Both the position numbers and the translations under genes were made by a program. A stretch of 42,631 nt of DNA, from assembly GCA_017440925.1 (NCBI GenBank), contig JAFSAP010000014.1, forward strand, positions 1 through 42,631, read 5' to 3'. The notes under the pieces were generated by a model. It made no database searches. It had not been told where the DNA came from and saw only the letters and a program-made list of their open reading frames with translations. The DNA comes from Oscillospiraceae bacterium. Lineage in GTDB: Bacteria > Bacillota > Clostridia > Oscillospirales > Oscillospiraceae. Positions 8,400 to 16,939 of the stretch are shown piece by piece (position 1 is the stretch's first letter; each line of letters starts with the position of its first letter).

Positions 8400-8565
8400 A
8401 ACAAATTCAGTATAGCAGATAATGGCCCCCAAAGTCAAGAAGCAAATCGTCAGAATCACTATTTTCTGCATCTTGCACCAGTTCTTTTCCGTCATTTTGT
8501 CCAGTTTTCCATATTGCATTTTTCCACCCCTTGTGTTACAGTATAGTCAAGAAAGGGTGATACCA

Positions 8566-8776
8566 ATGTACAAGGTAAACTCCCTCAAACCAGAATAAAC
8601 TGGGCAATGACGATGTTTTCCAGATAAAATACTCCGACACGAAAGAGCTGCCCGCTGAAGGGTAATGTGACAAAAGAATTGTGGATGCGGAATGGATTTA
8701 GAACGAAAACAAAGTCAAATCTGCAGAAAGAGAGGTTAACCAACAGATGTTAGATATCAAGAATGAACAGAAATGA
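8566..8776 (+). pseudogene. Decayed ORF remnant
   Basis: An ATG at 8566 (preceded by AAGGGTGAT) opens nine codons reading MYKVNSLKP. After a one-base frame change near 8593 the reading continues as NKLGNDDVFQIKYSDTKE and further, broken by TAA and TAG and ending at TGA 8774-8776. The composition between stops (charged, protein-like) looks like a small gene that has decayed by frameshift and nonsense changes. The family is not recognised; accessory genes of integrative elements are one possible source. The terminators just downstream fit a former gene end. Confidence 0.4.
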
Positions 8777-8821
8777 CCCTTGATTGAAGATTTTGAAAGA
8801 AACTTCAGTCAAGGGTCATTT
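8771..8821. terminator. Long inverted repeat
   Basis: The arms AAATGACCCTTGA (8771-8783) and TCAAGGGTCATTT (8809-8821) are perfectly complementary over 13 bp, with an inner TTGAAG/CTTCAG-like extension. It overlaps the end of the decayed ORF and probably was its terminator. Confidence 0.65.
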
Positions 8822-8837
8822 CTATTTGTTCCTGAAG

Positions 8838-8861
8838 AGCGCCCTTTGGGGTGCTTTTTTC
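8838..8861 (+). terminator. Intrinsic terminator
   Basis: A 7-bp stem AGCGCCC/GGGTGCT (one G-U pair) with a short loop, followed directly by six T. It insulates the following promoter at 8862. Confidence 0.6.
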
Positions 8862-8890
8862 TTGATTATGGAAAGCCGTAAGGGTATAAT
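8862..8890 (+). promoter_or_regulatory. Promoter of the NagZ-like gene
   Basis: TTGATT (8862-8867), a 17-bp spacer and consensus TATAAT (8885-8890). The GAGGTGA ribosome site follows at once, giving a very short leader before the ATG at 8908. Confidence 0.75.
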
Positions 8891-8907
8891 ACGGATGAGG
8901 TGACACC

Positions 8908-10050
8908 ATGCGACAGTTTATTCCCTTTCTGATCCTTTCCCTGCTGCTTTCCGGCTGTGCCCCATCCCACCCGGAACCTGCTGAGCAGGTTTCCACAACA
9001 GCCACAGAAGAGACCACAATTCCGACGACCATTCCCACAGAGCCTGTAGATCCCATGCAGATGCTGCTGGATTCCATGACCGTGGAAGAAAAGGTGGGAC
9101 AGCTGTTCCTGGCCCGGTGCCCCGGGGAAACTGCCGCCTCGGATCTGCTGACATACCATCTTGGTGGCTACATCCTGTTCGGTCAGGATTTTGCAGGTGA
9201 AACACCGGATTCTTTGGTCGAAAAGCTGCAAAACTGGCAGTATTCTGCCCCGATCCCCCTTCTGATCGCTGTAGACGAAGAAGGCGGCACAGTATGCCGG
9301 GTCAGCAGCCATTCTGCTTTCCGTGCCTCCCGGTTTCCTTCCCCCAGGCAGGCTTTTGCCGATGGCAGTATGGAACAGGTTCTCTCTGTGGAGACTGAAA
9401 AGGCGCGGCTTCTCAGCAGTCTTGGCATCAATGTAAATATGGGGCCGGTCTGTGATATCACCACAGAACCCGGCGCCTTTCTGTTCGAGCGTTCTCTGGG
9501 ACAAAGCCCGGAGGATATCAGCCGTTTTGCCGTCTCCACCGTCAATATCATGAAAAACTACCATCTGGGCAGTGTGCTGAAGCATTTCCCCGGCTATGGC
9601 AACAATACCGATACCCACACCGGCATGGCCAGGGATGACCGCACACTGGAAGAACTGGAAAACAGCGACCTTATCCCTTTTGCTGCCGGCATGGAAGCCG
9701 GCTGCGGCGCTGTACTGGTCAGTCATACCATTGTTGCCGCTTTTGATGAAACCATGCCTGCATCCCTCTCCCCCGCCGTCCACGATTACATCCGGAAGCA
9801 GATGGACTATGATGGTGTGCTGCTTACGGATGATCTGGTGATGCAGGCCATTACCGATACCTTTGGTGCAGAAGAAGCTGCGGTCCTGGCCGTTCTGGCA
9901 GGCAATGACCTGCTGTGCAGCACGGAATATGCTGTGCAGTATGGGGCCGTTCTGAAGGCTGTCCAGGCCGGACGGATCACCATGGAACAGCTGGATACTT
10001 CTGTCATGCGGGTGCTGCAGTGGAAAAAGGATCTGGGACTGATTTTCTGA
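8908..10050 (+). CDS. GH3 beta-N-acetylglucosaminidase lipoprotein (NagZ-like)
   Basis: A 380-residue family-3 glycosidase anchored outside the membrane. The signal peptide ends in the lipobox LLSGC with lipidated Cys17, followed by a Thr/Pro/Glu-rich linker to about residue 48. The catalytic barrel (about 50-375) carries FERSLG, the NagZ signature KHFPGYG...DTHTG near residue 225 (its His is the family's unusual acid/base) and LTDDLVM near residue 307 containing the nucleophile Asp. It probably trims GlcNAc from muropeptides during wall turnover. Single-domain length is typical of Firmicutes/NagZ forms without the C-terminal lobe. It has its own promoter and a shared terminator with the convergent transporter gene. 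Confidence 0.9.
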   Translation: MRQFIPFLILSLLLSGCAPSHPEPAEQVSTTATEETTIPTTIPTEPVDPMQMLLDSMTVEEKVGQLFLARCPGETAASDLLTYHLGGYILFGQDFAGETPDSLVEKLQNWQYSAPIPLLIAVDEEGGTVCRVSSHSAFRASRFPSPRQAFADGSMEQVLSVETEKARLLSSLGINVNMGPVCDITTEPGAFLFERSLGQSPEDISRFAVSTVNIMKNYHLGSVLKHFPGYGNNTDTHTGMARDDRTLEELENSDLIPFAAGMEAGCGAVLVSHTIVAAFDETMPASLSPAVHDYIRKQMDYDGVLLTDDLVMQAITDTFGAEEAAVLAVLAGNDLLCSTEYAVQYGAVLKAVQAGRITMEQLDTSVMRVLQWKKDLGLIF

Positions 10051-10053
10051 TAG

Positions 10054-10081
10054 AAAAACCGGCGGAAAACCGCCGGTTTTT
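10054..10081. terminator. Bidirectional terminator
   Basis: A 12-bp perfect stem AAAAACCGGCGG/CCGCCGGTTTTT with a 4-A loop between two convergent genes. Confidence 0.9.
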
Positions 10082-10082
10082 C

Positions 10083-10961
10083 TTATTTGTCTTCCAGCCG
10101 GGCATAGTAAAATACACTGCCCAAAATCAGTACACCGCCTGCAAGCTGCAATGCGCCGGGAATTTCACCAAAGAGAAATGCCGCCAGAGTGGCAGATACC
10201 ACAGGTTCACAAAGCTTGGAGGCAGATACAAAGGACGGAGAAAAATATTTGAGGCACCAGGAGAAAATGCTGTGGCCCAGAATGGTAGAAAACAGGGCCA
10301 GCAGCAGGCCAATGATCACTGCATTGAAGCCATAAGCCACCAGGCTTTGGCCCTGCACCAGGCACATCAGCAGCAAAACAGCAGCACAGGCGCTATACAC
10401 CATGTAAGTATACACCGTAGTGGATACGCCTGCCCGGACGACCCGGCCGATCAGCATATACACTGCCACGGTAACGGCCGCCAGCAGGGACAGAAAATCG
10501 CCATACAGGTGACTGCCACCCATACCGGAATCTGCCAGGGCAATGAGCACACTGCCGCCAAAAGCCACCGCAATGGCCGCCACAGCTTTGACCGACAGCT
10601 TTCCTTTCAGAAACAGGCAGAAACCCAGGGATACCCAGATCACTTCCGTGCAGACGATGATGGTGGAACTGGCAACGGTGGTATGCTGCAAAGACTCAAA
10701 CCAGAAGAAAAAGTGGAGTGCCAGGAACATACCGCTGACGGCACTGAGCAGAGCGGTCTTTTTGTCCACGCTTTTCAGTTCCCGGCGAAAGACCGCGCTT
10801 CCGAAGACCACCGGGGTCTGCAGCAGCACCGTCCAGCTTAAGCGCCAGGCAGCGGTCACAGCCGATGGCGCAGAAGAATACCGCACCAGAATGGCAGACA
10901 TGGAGATGCCCATAATACCAATGACGATCATGATCATGGGATGTTTTTCTATATATTTCAT
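10083..10961 (-). CDS. DMT/EamA family membrane transporter
   Basis: A 292-residue integral membrane protein with ten predicted hydrophobic segments arranged as two EamA repeats (about 8-140 and 150-285), as in drug/metabolite exporters of the RhaT/YdcZ group. The first segment starts at MIMIVIGIMG, and the second repeat contains TILGHSIFSWCLKYFSPSFVS, typical of EamA proteins. It probably exports a small metabolite; the substrate is unknown. AAGGAAG lies before the ATG at 10961. It follows the aldo/keto reductase by 17 bp on the same strand, so the two form an operon. Confidence 0.85.
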   Translation of the reverse strand: MKYIEKHPMIMIVIGIMGISMSAILVRYSSAPSAVTAAWRLSWTVLLQTPVVFGSAVFRRELKSVDKKTALLSAVSGMFLALHFFFWFESLQHTTVASSTIIVCTEVIWVSLGFCLFLKGKLSVKAVAAIAVAFGGSVLIALADSGMGGSHLYGDFLSLLAAVTVAVYMLIGRVVRAGVSTTVYTYMVYSACAAVLLLMCLVQGQSLVAYGFNAVIIGLLLALFSTILGHSIFSWCLKYFSPSFVSASKLCEPVVSATLAAFLFGEIPGALQLAGGVLILGSVFYYARLEDK

Positions 10962-10978
10962 GTTTTTCTTCCTTACTC

Positions 10979-12157
10979 TTAGAAATGGACAAACCAGGGT
11001 GCCGCCTTTTTCACCACTTTATAAGCAGGGTTTTCCAGGCATTTTTCTGCCTGCTTCAGCATATCCCGGATCTGGATTCCCTGGGGACAGTGCTTCTCGC
11101 ACTTGCCGCAGCCGATACACTGGGAAGCAGAGGCAGTATTTTTCCGCAGAGCAGTACACATGAGGTATTCCCGGAAACCGCTGAATTTGCCCTCGGCATA
11201 GTACCTGTTCCAGGCAGCAAAAGTGCCGGGGATATCCACCCCTCTGGGGCAGGGCATACAGTAGCCACAGCCGGTACAGCCAACCTTCATTTTGGACTGG
11301 ATCGCCGCCACGACCTGAGAAAGCATATGCTGATCACCTTCTGTTAAAGATCCGGCTTCCGTTTCAGAGGCGGTTCTGATATTGTCCAGCACCATTTCCT
11401 CTGTATTCATACCGGACAGCACCACCGTCACTTCCTTCTGATCCCATAGCCAGCGGAAGGCCCACTGGGCAGGCGTATACCGGGGTTCGTGCGCCCGGAA
11501 CACGGCTTCTGCTTCCTCCGGCAGATGGTTCACCAGCTTGCCGCCCCGGAGCGGCTCCATGATAATGACAGGAATGCCTTTGGCATAAGCATAGTGCAGT
11601 CCCCGGCGGCCTGCCTGGGAATGCTCATCCAGGTAATTATACTGGATCTGGCAGAAATCCCAGTCCCAGGCATCGATGATTTTGCAGAAGGTATCCGAAT
11701 TGCCATGGTAGGAAAAACCGATTTGCCGGATGGCGCCGCTCTTCTTCTTTTCTGCGATCCACTGGCCAATGCCCATATCCAGCAGCCGCTGCCAGGTATC
11801 TGCATCGTTCAGCATGTGCATCAGATAATAGTCCACATAGTCGGTACGAAGCCGTCTCAGTTCCTCCTGGAACAGTTTTTCGATACCCTCAACACTTTTG
11901 ATCAGATAGTGGGGCAGCTTGGTGGCAATGTGAATATCCTTACGGATGCCGTTGCGCGCAAAGATCTCACCGATGGCAGCTTCACTGCCGTTGTAGATAT
12001 AGGCTGTATCATAGTAGTTCACACCATTGCGGTAGGCCAGCATGATCTCCCGCTCCGCCTCAGCCATATCGATGCTGCCTGCCTTGCGCTGAAAGCGCAT
12101 GCAGCCAAAGCCCAGAACAGACAGTTTGTTTCCATATTTGTCGGTACGATATTGCAT
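10979..12157 (-). CDS. Aldo/keto reductase with C-terminal 4Fe-4S domain
   Basis: A 392-residue protein. An NAD(P)H-dependent aldo/keto reductase barrel (about 1-275) shows YYDTAYIYNGSE with the catalytic Asp and Tyr, IATKLP with the Lys, and YYLMHML with the His. A ferredoxin-like tail carries CTGCGYCMPCPRGVDIP and CIGCGKCEKHCPQGI, two clusters. This architecture is widespread in anaerobes ('predicted oxidoreductase of the aldo/keto reductase family') and its physiological substrate is unknown. GAGGTG precedes the ATG at 12157. It is the first gene of a two-gene minus-strand operon with the DMT transporter. Confidence 0.9.
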   Translation of the reverse strand: MQYRTDKYGNKLSVLGFGCMRFQRKAGSIDMAEAEREIMLAYRNGVNYYDTAYIYNGSEAAIGEIFARNGIRKDIHIATKLPHYLIKSVEGIEKLFQEELRRLRTDYVDYYLMHMLNDADTWQRLLDMGIGQWIAEKKKSGAIRQIGFSYHGNSDTFCKIIDAWDWDFCQIQYNYLDEHSQAGRRGLHYAYAKGIPVIIMEPLRGGKLVNHLPEEAEAVFRAHEPRYTPAQWAFRWLWDQKEVTVVLSGMNTEEMVLDNIRTASETEAGSLTEGDQHMLSQVVAAIQSKMKVGCTGCGYCMPCPRGVDIPGTFAAWNRYYAEGKFSGFREYLMCTALRKNTASASQCIGCGKCEKHCPQGIQIRDMLKQAEKCLENPAYKVVKKAAPWFVHF

Positions 12158-12219
12158 AACAGCACCTCATTTCTTATTTGCCCGTATGATATCACAGATT
12201 ACCCCTGAACGCAACGCAA

Positions 12220-12252
12220 AAAGGAAGCCGGACAATGCATCCGGCTTCCTTT
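12220..12252 (-). terminator. Terminator of the Leu T-box operon
   Basis: A 13-bp perfect stem (12220-12232 with 12240-12252), 7-nt loop, followed on the minus strand by a T-run. It lies 21 bases after the stop of the fusion gene. Confidence 0.85.
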
Positions 12253-12273
12253 CTTTTGTCATATTTTTGTCTT

Positions 12274-14784
12274 TTATTTTCCTGGGCCTGCGGTGTCTGC
12301 GCCGTCACCGGTAAGTCCCAGCTCCCGGGCTGCATCCTGCCGCATTTTGTATTTAAGGATCTTGCCGGCTGCATTCATGGGGAAACTGTCCACAAAGGAA
12401 ATATACCGGGGCACCTTGTGCCGGGCCATGCTGGCCTTGATATAATTGGTCATTTCCTCCACAGTTACAGAACCAGGTTCTTTCAGAATGATACAGGCCA
12501 TGATCTCTTCGCCATACCGCTTGTCCGGCACACCGATGACCTGTACATCCCGTACCTTGGGATGGGTGTAGATAAATTCCTCAATCTCCTTGGGGTAGAT
12601 GTTTTCGCCGCCCCGGATAATCATATCCTTCAGACGGCCTGTGATCCGGTAGGTACCGTCTGCATCCCGGCAGGCCAGGTCACCGGAATGGAGCCAGCCT
12701 TCCGCATCCACGGTGGCCCGGGTGGCCTCCGGCATCTTATAGTAACCCTTCATGGTGTTGTAACCACGGGAACAGAATTCTCCATTGGTACCATTGGGCA
12801 CTTCCTCGCCGGTTTCCGGATCTATGATCTTGCATTCCACGTGAGGGAAATCATAGCCCACGGTATTGGTACGCAGATCCAGCGGATCCGTCCAGGCAGA
12901 CATGGTGCTGCCGGGGGAGGATTCCGTCTGGCCGTAAACGCTGACGATGCCCCGCATATTCATTTCGTCGGGCTGGGCGGCCCGGCGCATCAGTTCCGGA
13001 GGGCAGCCTGCACCGGCCATGATACCGGTACGCATATGGGAAAAATCGGTCTTCCGGTAATCCGGATGGTTGAACATGGCAATGAACATGGTGGGAACAC
13101 CATTCATGGCGGTGATCCGCTCCTGGTTGATGCAGGCCAGACTGGACTTGGCAGAGAAGTAAGGCAGGGGGCACAGGGTAGCGCCATGGGTCATGGAGGA
13201 TGTCATGGTCAGCACCATGCCGAAGCAGTGGAACATAGGCACCTGAACCAGGAAACGGTCGGCTGTGGACAATCCCAGCCGGTCACCGATACACTTGCCG
13301 TTGTTGACAACGTTATAGTGCGTTAACATAACACCCTTCGGGAATCCGGTGGTACCGGAGGTGTACTGCATGTTGCACACATCATCCGGCTGGACATTGG
13401 CAGCATACCGGTAAACCTCCTCCACGGGAACCATATCCGCCCGGGCCATAGCCTCATCAAAGGTCAGGCTGCCAGGCTGCTTAAAGTCCACAGTGATGAC
13501 ATTGCGCAGAAACGGCAGGCGCTTGCAATGCAAGGGGGAACCTGCTTTGGTCTTTGCAATCTCAGGACATATCTCATTGATGATCTTCCGGTAATTGGAA
13601 TCCAGGGCGGATTCGATCATCACCAGGGTATGGGTATCGGACTGCCGCAGCAGATATTCCGCCTCGTGAATTTTGTAGGCAGTGTTGACAGTGACCAGAA
13701 CTGCACCGATCTTGGTGGTGGCCCAGAAGGTGATATACCAGGCGGGAACGTTGGTGGCCCAGATGGCAACCTTCATACCGGGACGGACACCCATGGAGAT
13801 CAGTGCCCGGGCAAAGTTATCCACATCTTCCCGGAATTCCTCATAGGTGCGGGTATAATCCAGGGTGGTGTACTTAAAGGCATACTGGTCGGGGAATTCC
13901 TCGACCATCCGGTCCAATACCTGGGGGAACGTCAGGTCAATAAGGTCATCCTTTTTCCACACGTACTGGCCTGTACCGTCATGGTTGTAGTACAGCGACT
14001 TCTTCCGGGTGCGGGGGGAATTGAACCGGCTCATGTAGTTGACAAAATGGGGGAAGATGATCTCCCGGTCCTGCAGATCTTCCATCCATTCGGGTTTCCA
14101 CTCCAGAGAGATAAAGCCGTCATAGTTGATGGAGCTTAAGGCCCGGATCATATCCGCCACAGGCATGTTGCCTTCGCCAATAAGGTTGTATGTATTCTTG
14201 TCATCAGAGTCTCTTAAATGGACGTGTTTGACGTAGGTACCTAAGTTTTTGATGGTGGTATCAGCACTTTCGTCAAAGTCCCGGTAAGGATGGTGCATAT
14301 CCCATAGGGCACCGGTATAATCGCTGGCATAGCTTTCCAGCAGGGCACGGAGCTTTGCGGTGTCGGCGTAGATGCCGCTGGTTTTGATCAGAATGCAGAC
14401 ACCCAGTTCTTCTGCCAGAGGCAGCAGCCGCTCCAGATTGCTGTGGATCATCTCCTCATTGGGTTTTGATGCCCAGGCAACCACATAAGGCACTTTCAGA
14501 TCATGGGCAGCACGCATCATGTCTGCCAGGACATCCGCATTGGCTGTATTTTCCGACAGATCCAGGGAGGTGTCCAGGCAGGGAATGGTCAGCTTCAGAT
14601 CCCGCAGCTGCCGGATGGTGGCTGCAATGGCATGCTTATGGAAAGGACCGCCCCGGTCTGTCATTTCCGGGAATTTGAACAGGTTATAGACTTCGATGCC
14701 GGTGAACTTCATGTCCAGAGCGGCGTGTATCATTTCATCCCAGGACAGGTCGCCCCAGCCACGGGTGGAAAAGGAGAGATTCAT
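12274..14784 (-). CDS. TIM-barrel isomerase/epimerase-like domain fused to acyl-CoA synthetase
   Basis: An 836-residue two-enzyme fusion. Residues 1 to about 265 form a xylose isomerase-like (AP endonuclease 2 superfamily) barrel with likely metal ligands preserved: GIEVYN, LWDMHHPY, KHVHLRD and FISLEWKPEW. Residues about 270-836 are an AMP-forming acyl-CoA synthetase with YTSGTTGFPKG (near 473), YGQTESSPG, the GWLHSGDLA hinge region, DMIIRGGENIYPKEIEE and the C-terminal catalytic Lys in AAGKILK. It overlaps the LeuA-like gene by ATGA and has GAGGAGG upstream, and both lie under a leucine T-box. I infer that the ligase activates a leucine-related acid such as isovalerate; the role of the barrel is unknown. 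Both halves look complete. Confidence 0.88.
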   Translation of the reverse strand: MNLSFSTRGWGDLSWDEMIHAALDMKFTGIEVYNLFKFPEMTDRGGPFHKHAIAATIRQLRDLKLTIPCLDTSLDLSENTANADVLADMMRAAHDLKVPYVVAWASKPNEEMIHSNLERLLPLAEELGVCILIKTSGIYADTAKLRALLESYASDYTGALWDMHHPYRDFDESADTTIKNLGTYVKHVHLRDSDDKNTYNLIGEGNMPVADMIRALSSINYDGFISLEWKPEWMEDLQDREIIFPHFVNYMSRFNSPRTRKKSLYYNHDGTGQYVWKKDDLIDLTFPQVLDRMVEEFPDQYAFKYTTLDYTRTYEEFREDVDNFARALISMGVRPGMKVAIWATNVPAWYITFWATTKIGAVLVTVNTAYKIHEAEYLLRQSDTHTLVMIESALDSNYRKIINEICPEIAKTKAGSPLHCKRLPFLRNVITVDFKQPGSLTFDEAMARADMVPVEEVYRYAANVQPDDVCNMQYTSGTTGFPKGVMLTHYNVVNNGKCIGDRLGLSTADRFLVQVPMFHCFGMVLTMTSSMTHGATLCPLPYFSAKSSLACINQERITAMNGVPTMFIAMFNHPDYRKTDFSHMRTGIMAGAGCPPELMRRAAQPDEMNMRGIVSVYGQTESSPGSTMSAWTDPLDLRTNTVGYDFPHVECKIIDPETGEEVPNGTNGEFCSRGYNTMKGYYKMPEATRATVDAEGWLHSGDLACRDADGTYRITGRLKDMIIRGGENIYPKEIEEFIYTHPKVRDVQVIGVPDKRYGEEIMACIILKEPGSVTVEEMTNYIKASMARHKVPRYISFVDSFPMNAAGKILKYKMRQDAARELGLTGDGADTAGPGK

Positions 14785-16193
14785 ACAGTTTCCTCCTCAT
14801 ATACGATTTTGTTGAGGGCATTGATATAGGCCCGGATACTGGCACCTACAATATCAGTGGAAATACCCCTGCCGGAGTAGACCTTGCCGCCGCTGCGCAG
14901 TTTGACAACGGTCTGACCCATGGCCTCCCGGCCTTCCGTAACGGCCTGGATCTGGAAATCATCCAGTTCGTAATGCTGTCCGGTAATCTGTTCCACAGCC
15001 AAAAAAGCTGCATCGATGGGGCCATCGCCAATGCTGACACCCTCCATCACCTTCTCATGCTTATGAAGTTTCAGATGGGCAGTGGCGGAAATGGTATTGC
15101 CGGAGGTGACCACATAGCTGTCCAGCACATAAGTGGGGGGAACCTGCATGGCAGCGGACGCTACAATGGCATCCAGTTCCTTGCTGCCCACTTTTTCCTT
15201 TTTATCTGCAATGACCCGGAAAGCCTCATAGACCTTGGCGCCATCCTCTTCACTCAAGTCATATCCCAGGCGGGAAGCCATCTTCATCACGGCGCTGACA
15301 TCATCATGGGCAGTCAGATACATGCTGCCGTCATCCTCCTGGACACCGTGGTCAAAGGGAGAATTTTTGCTTCTTCCGGTCTGGCACATCCAGGCAATCT
15401 GGCCTGTGATCCGCTTGAGGACCGTGGTATGAACCCGGCAGGCAACGCCGTAAACATCTCCCTTGGCAGACAGGGCCCGTGCCACGTTGGGAAGGGAAAC
15501 CACATTTAAGCGGTAGGAAGCCGCCTTGATCTCCCGGGCGCCGTAACGGACAGCAGCAATAGCGCAGGCATCTGCCATAGACAGGCTGTCAGAACAGGAA
15601 ATGCCCAGGCAGACATCTTTCAGCATAGGGATATTGGCATAAAGCTCACGGATAAAGGCAGTGAATTCATTGGGCAGCATGGCTCCGGCGGTGTCGCAGA
15701 CAGTCACAGTCCCGGCACCGGCCTCAATGGCAGCAGAAATCACTTCATACAAAAAACCAGGATCACTTCTGGTGGCATCATCCGCCACAAATTCCACATC
15801 TGCGCAGACCTTGCAGCAGGCGGCAACGGTTTCCTTGACTGCAGCAAGCATAGCATCCGGCTTTTTATGGAACAGATACTCCATCTGCACCGGGCTGACG
15901 GGAGCACAAACCTGAAGTCTGGCCTTTTTGGCTTCCTTCAGCGCATTCCAGGTCTGCTGGACACTTTCTGCATTCAGTGCCACAGGAACGGCAACAATGC
16001 TGTTCTTCACCGCAGCTGCCGCAGACTTGACCCGCAGGGCATCGATCTTGGCGCTGACAATCGGCTCCAGTTCGATCACAGAAACCCCCAGCTTGTCCAG
16101 CAGCTTGCACAGCTCGATCTTCTCCTTAAAAGACAGGGAAATATCACCGCCTGTCTGCTTCATGGTCACATCGCTGATTCGGATCTCATTCAT
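14781..16193 (-). CDS. LeuA (2-isopropylmalate synthase) homologue with lost metal site
   Basis: A 470-residue protein that aligns along its length with LeuA: barrel about 1-270, linker, and a LeuA dimer/allosteric domain about 345-465 (YVVTSGNTISATAHLKL, GDGPIDAAFLAVEQITG, ISTDIVGASIRAYINALN). The catalytic signatures are gone. DTTLRDGEQ is DVTMKQTGG, and the metal-binding HxH of SVHTHDD is GISCSDS; the GIGERAGN loop is also changed. It is therefore unlikely to be a classical Mg/Mn-dependent synthase. It may be a leucine-sensing scaffold or a new enzyme. It has AAGGAG eight bases before the ATG and is led by a T-box with a CUG (Leu) specifier. The C-terminal domain in true LeuA binds leucine. 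Confidence 0.8.
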   Translation of the reverse strand: MNEIRISDVTMKQTGGDISLSFKEKIELCKLLDKLGVSVIELEPIVSAKIDALRVKSAAAAVKNSIVAVPVALNAESVQQTWNALKEAKKARLQVCAPVSPVQMEYLFHKKPDAMLAAVKETVAACCKVCADVEFVADDATRSDPGFLYEVISAAIEAGAGTVTVCDTAGAMLPNEFTAFIRELYANIPMLKDVCLGISCSDSLSMADACAIAAVRYGAREIKAASYRLNVVSLPNVARALSAKGDVYGVACRVHTTVLKRITGQIAWMCQTGRSKNSPFDHGVQEDDGSMYLTAHDDVSAVMKMASRLGYDLSEEDGAKVYEAFRVIADKKEKVGSKELDAIVASAAMQVPPTYVLDSYVVTSGNTISATAHLKLHKHEKVMEGVSIGDGPIDAAFLAVEQITGQHYELDDFQIQAVTEGREAMGQTVVKLRSGGKVYSGRGISTDIVGASIRAYINALNKIVYEEETV

Positions 16194-16223
16194 ATTGGTT
16201 TCTCCTTTTCCATAACTTGGGAT

Positions 16224-16500
16224 AAAAAAAGTCCCCGAGGCATCGTTGCCTCAGGGACGAATCTGTGATTCGCGGTACCACCCTGGTTATTTCCCCAAAG
16301 GGGAAATCCCTTCAGACTCCAACAAGTCCTATCCCTGTAACGGGGGCAGCCGGGTTCCATTACTGAAAGCTTGCGCTTGTTCACAGAACCAACTCAGGAA
16401 GCAGATCACCCAGTTCTTCCGCACCGGCTCGCACCATCCGCCGGCTCTCTGGAACATCCAAAAAGGGTAAGATTTCCGTCATTGTCTTTCACATATATAC
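16224..16500 (-). promoter_or_regulatory. T-box leader, Leu (CUG) specifier
   Basis: Read on the minus strand: AGAGAGCCGG at the start of the apical Stem I region, GGTGCGAGCC, then specifier CTG at 16404-16402, six bases before GAG (16395-16393). The T-box core GGTGGTACCGCG is at about 16282-16271, and a terminator stem at 16258-16231 (arms GTCCCTGAGGCA/TGCCTCGGGGAC) is followed by seven T. The UGGU bulge fits a tRNA with discriminator A, as in tRNA-Leu. Uncharged tRNA-Leu should stabilise the antiterminator and switch on the LeuA-like/fusion operon. The specifier is assigned by the common spacing to GAG in all four leaders here. Confidence 0.9.
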
Positions 16501-16507
16501 GAATGTC

Positions 16508-16536
16508 ATTAAATCACAAACTCAGGCATTTGTCAA
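16508..16536 (-). promoter_or_regulatory. Promoter of the Leu T-box operon
   Basis: On the minus strand, TTGACA (16536-16531), a 17-bp spacer and TTTAAT (16513-16508). It is back to back with the Ile T-box promoter at 16620. Confidence 0.75.
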
Positions 16537-16619
16537 CAGGCAGTTTCTCCAGTTTTTTGACATCTGCGGAATTGAAAATTGTACCGAAAAGAAATTTTTA
16601 TTCTTTCAGTTAAAAACAT

Positions 16620-16648
16620 TTGACTTTTGGCCGCGGACATGATAGAGT
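16620..16648 (+). promoter_or_regulatory. Promoter of the Ile T-box unit
   Basis: TTGACT (16620-16625), a 17-bp spacer and TAGAGT (16643-16648). The leader begins about seven bases later. Confidence 0.65.
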
Positions 16649-16654
16649 ATCGGC

Positions 16655-16913
16655 AATACGAAAAAGGCTGTGACGAAGACGGTCTGGGCCAGTACCCTTT
16701 CAGAGAGCTGCCGGCAGGTGAAAGGCAGCAGGATGCACCCATAAGACCCATCACTTCCGAGCCGGGATGCCGAGTGTACCGCACCAGGTTTCCACGTCTG
16801 CCCGCGTTAAGGGATAGCGCTTGTTGGAGCGTGAAGTGGCGGCTCAGGCCGCAATTTGAGTGGTACCGCGGGTAATCTATACTCGTCTCAAGATTCTTCT
16901 TGAGACGATTTTT
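16655..16913 (+). promoter_or_regulatory. T-box leader, Ile (AUC) specifier
   Basis: AGAGAGCTGCC begins the apical Stem I region near 16702, with GGTGAAAGGCAGC after it. The specifier ATC is at 16750-16752, six bases before GAG (16759-16761). The T-box core GAGTGGTACCGCGGG begins near 16858. The terminator has arms CGTCTCAAGA (16884-16893) and TCTTGAGACG (16898-16907), then a T-run. UGGU pairs with an A-discriminator tRNA, as tRNA-Ile. It controls the first XRE-cupin-ligase gene. The terminator arms are almost identical to those of the Val leader downstream. Confidence 0.9.
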
Positions 16914-16939
16914 TATTTTTCTGAAAGGAAGCAAAGACT

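Noticed and set aside
8304-8519. Possible minus-strand 71-residue membrane protein
   Set aside because: It has one hydrophobic stretch and a passable ribosome site, but it reads through the degV hairpin into the degV gene and ends in non-protein-like sequence. Support is too weak.
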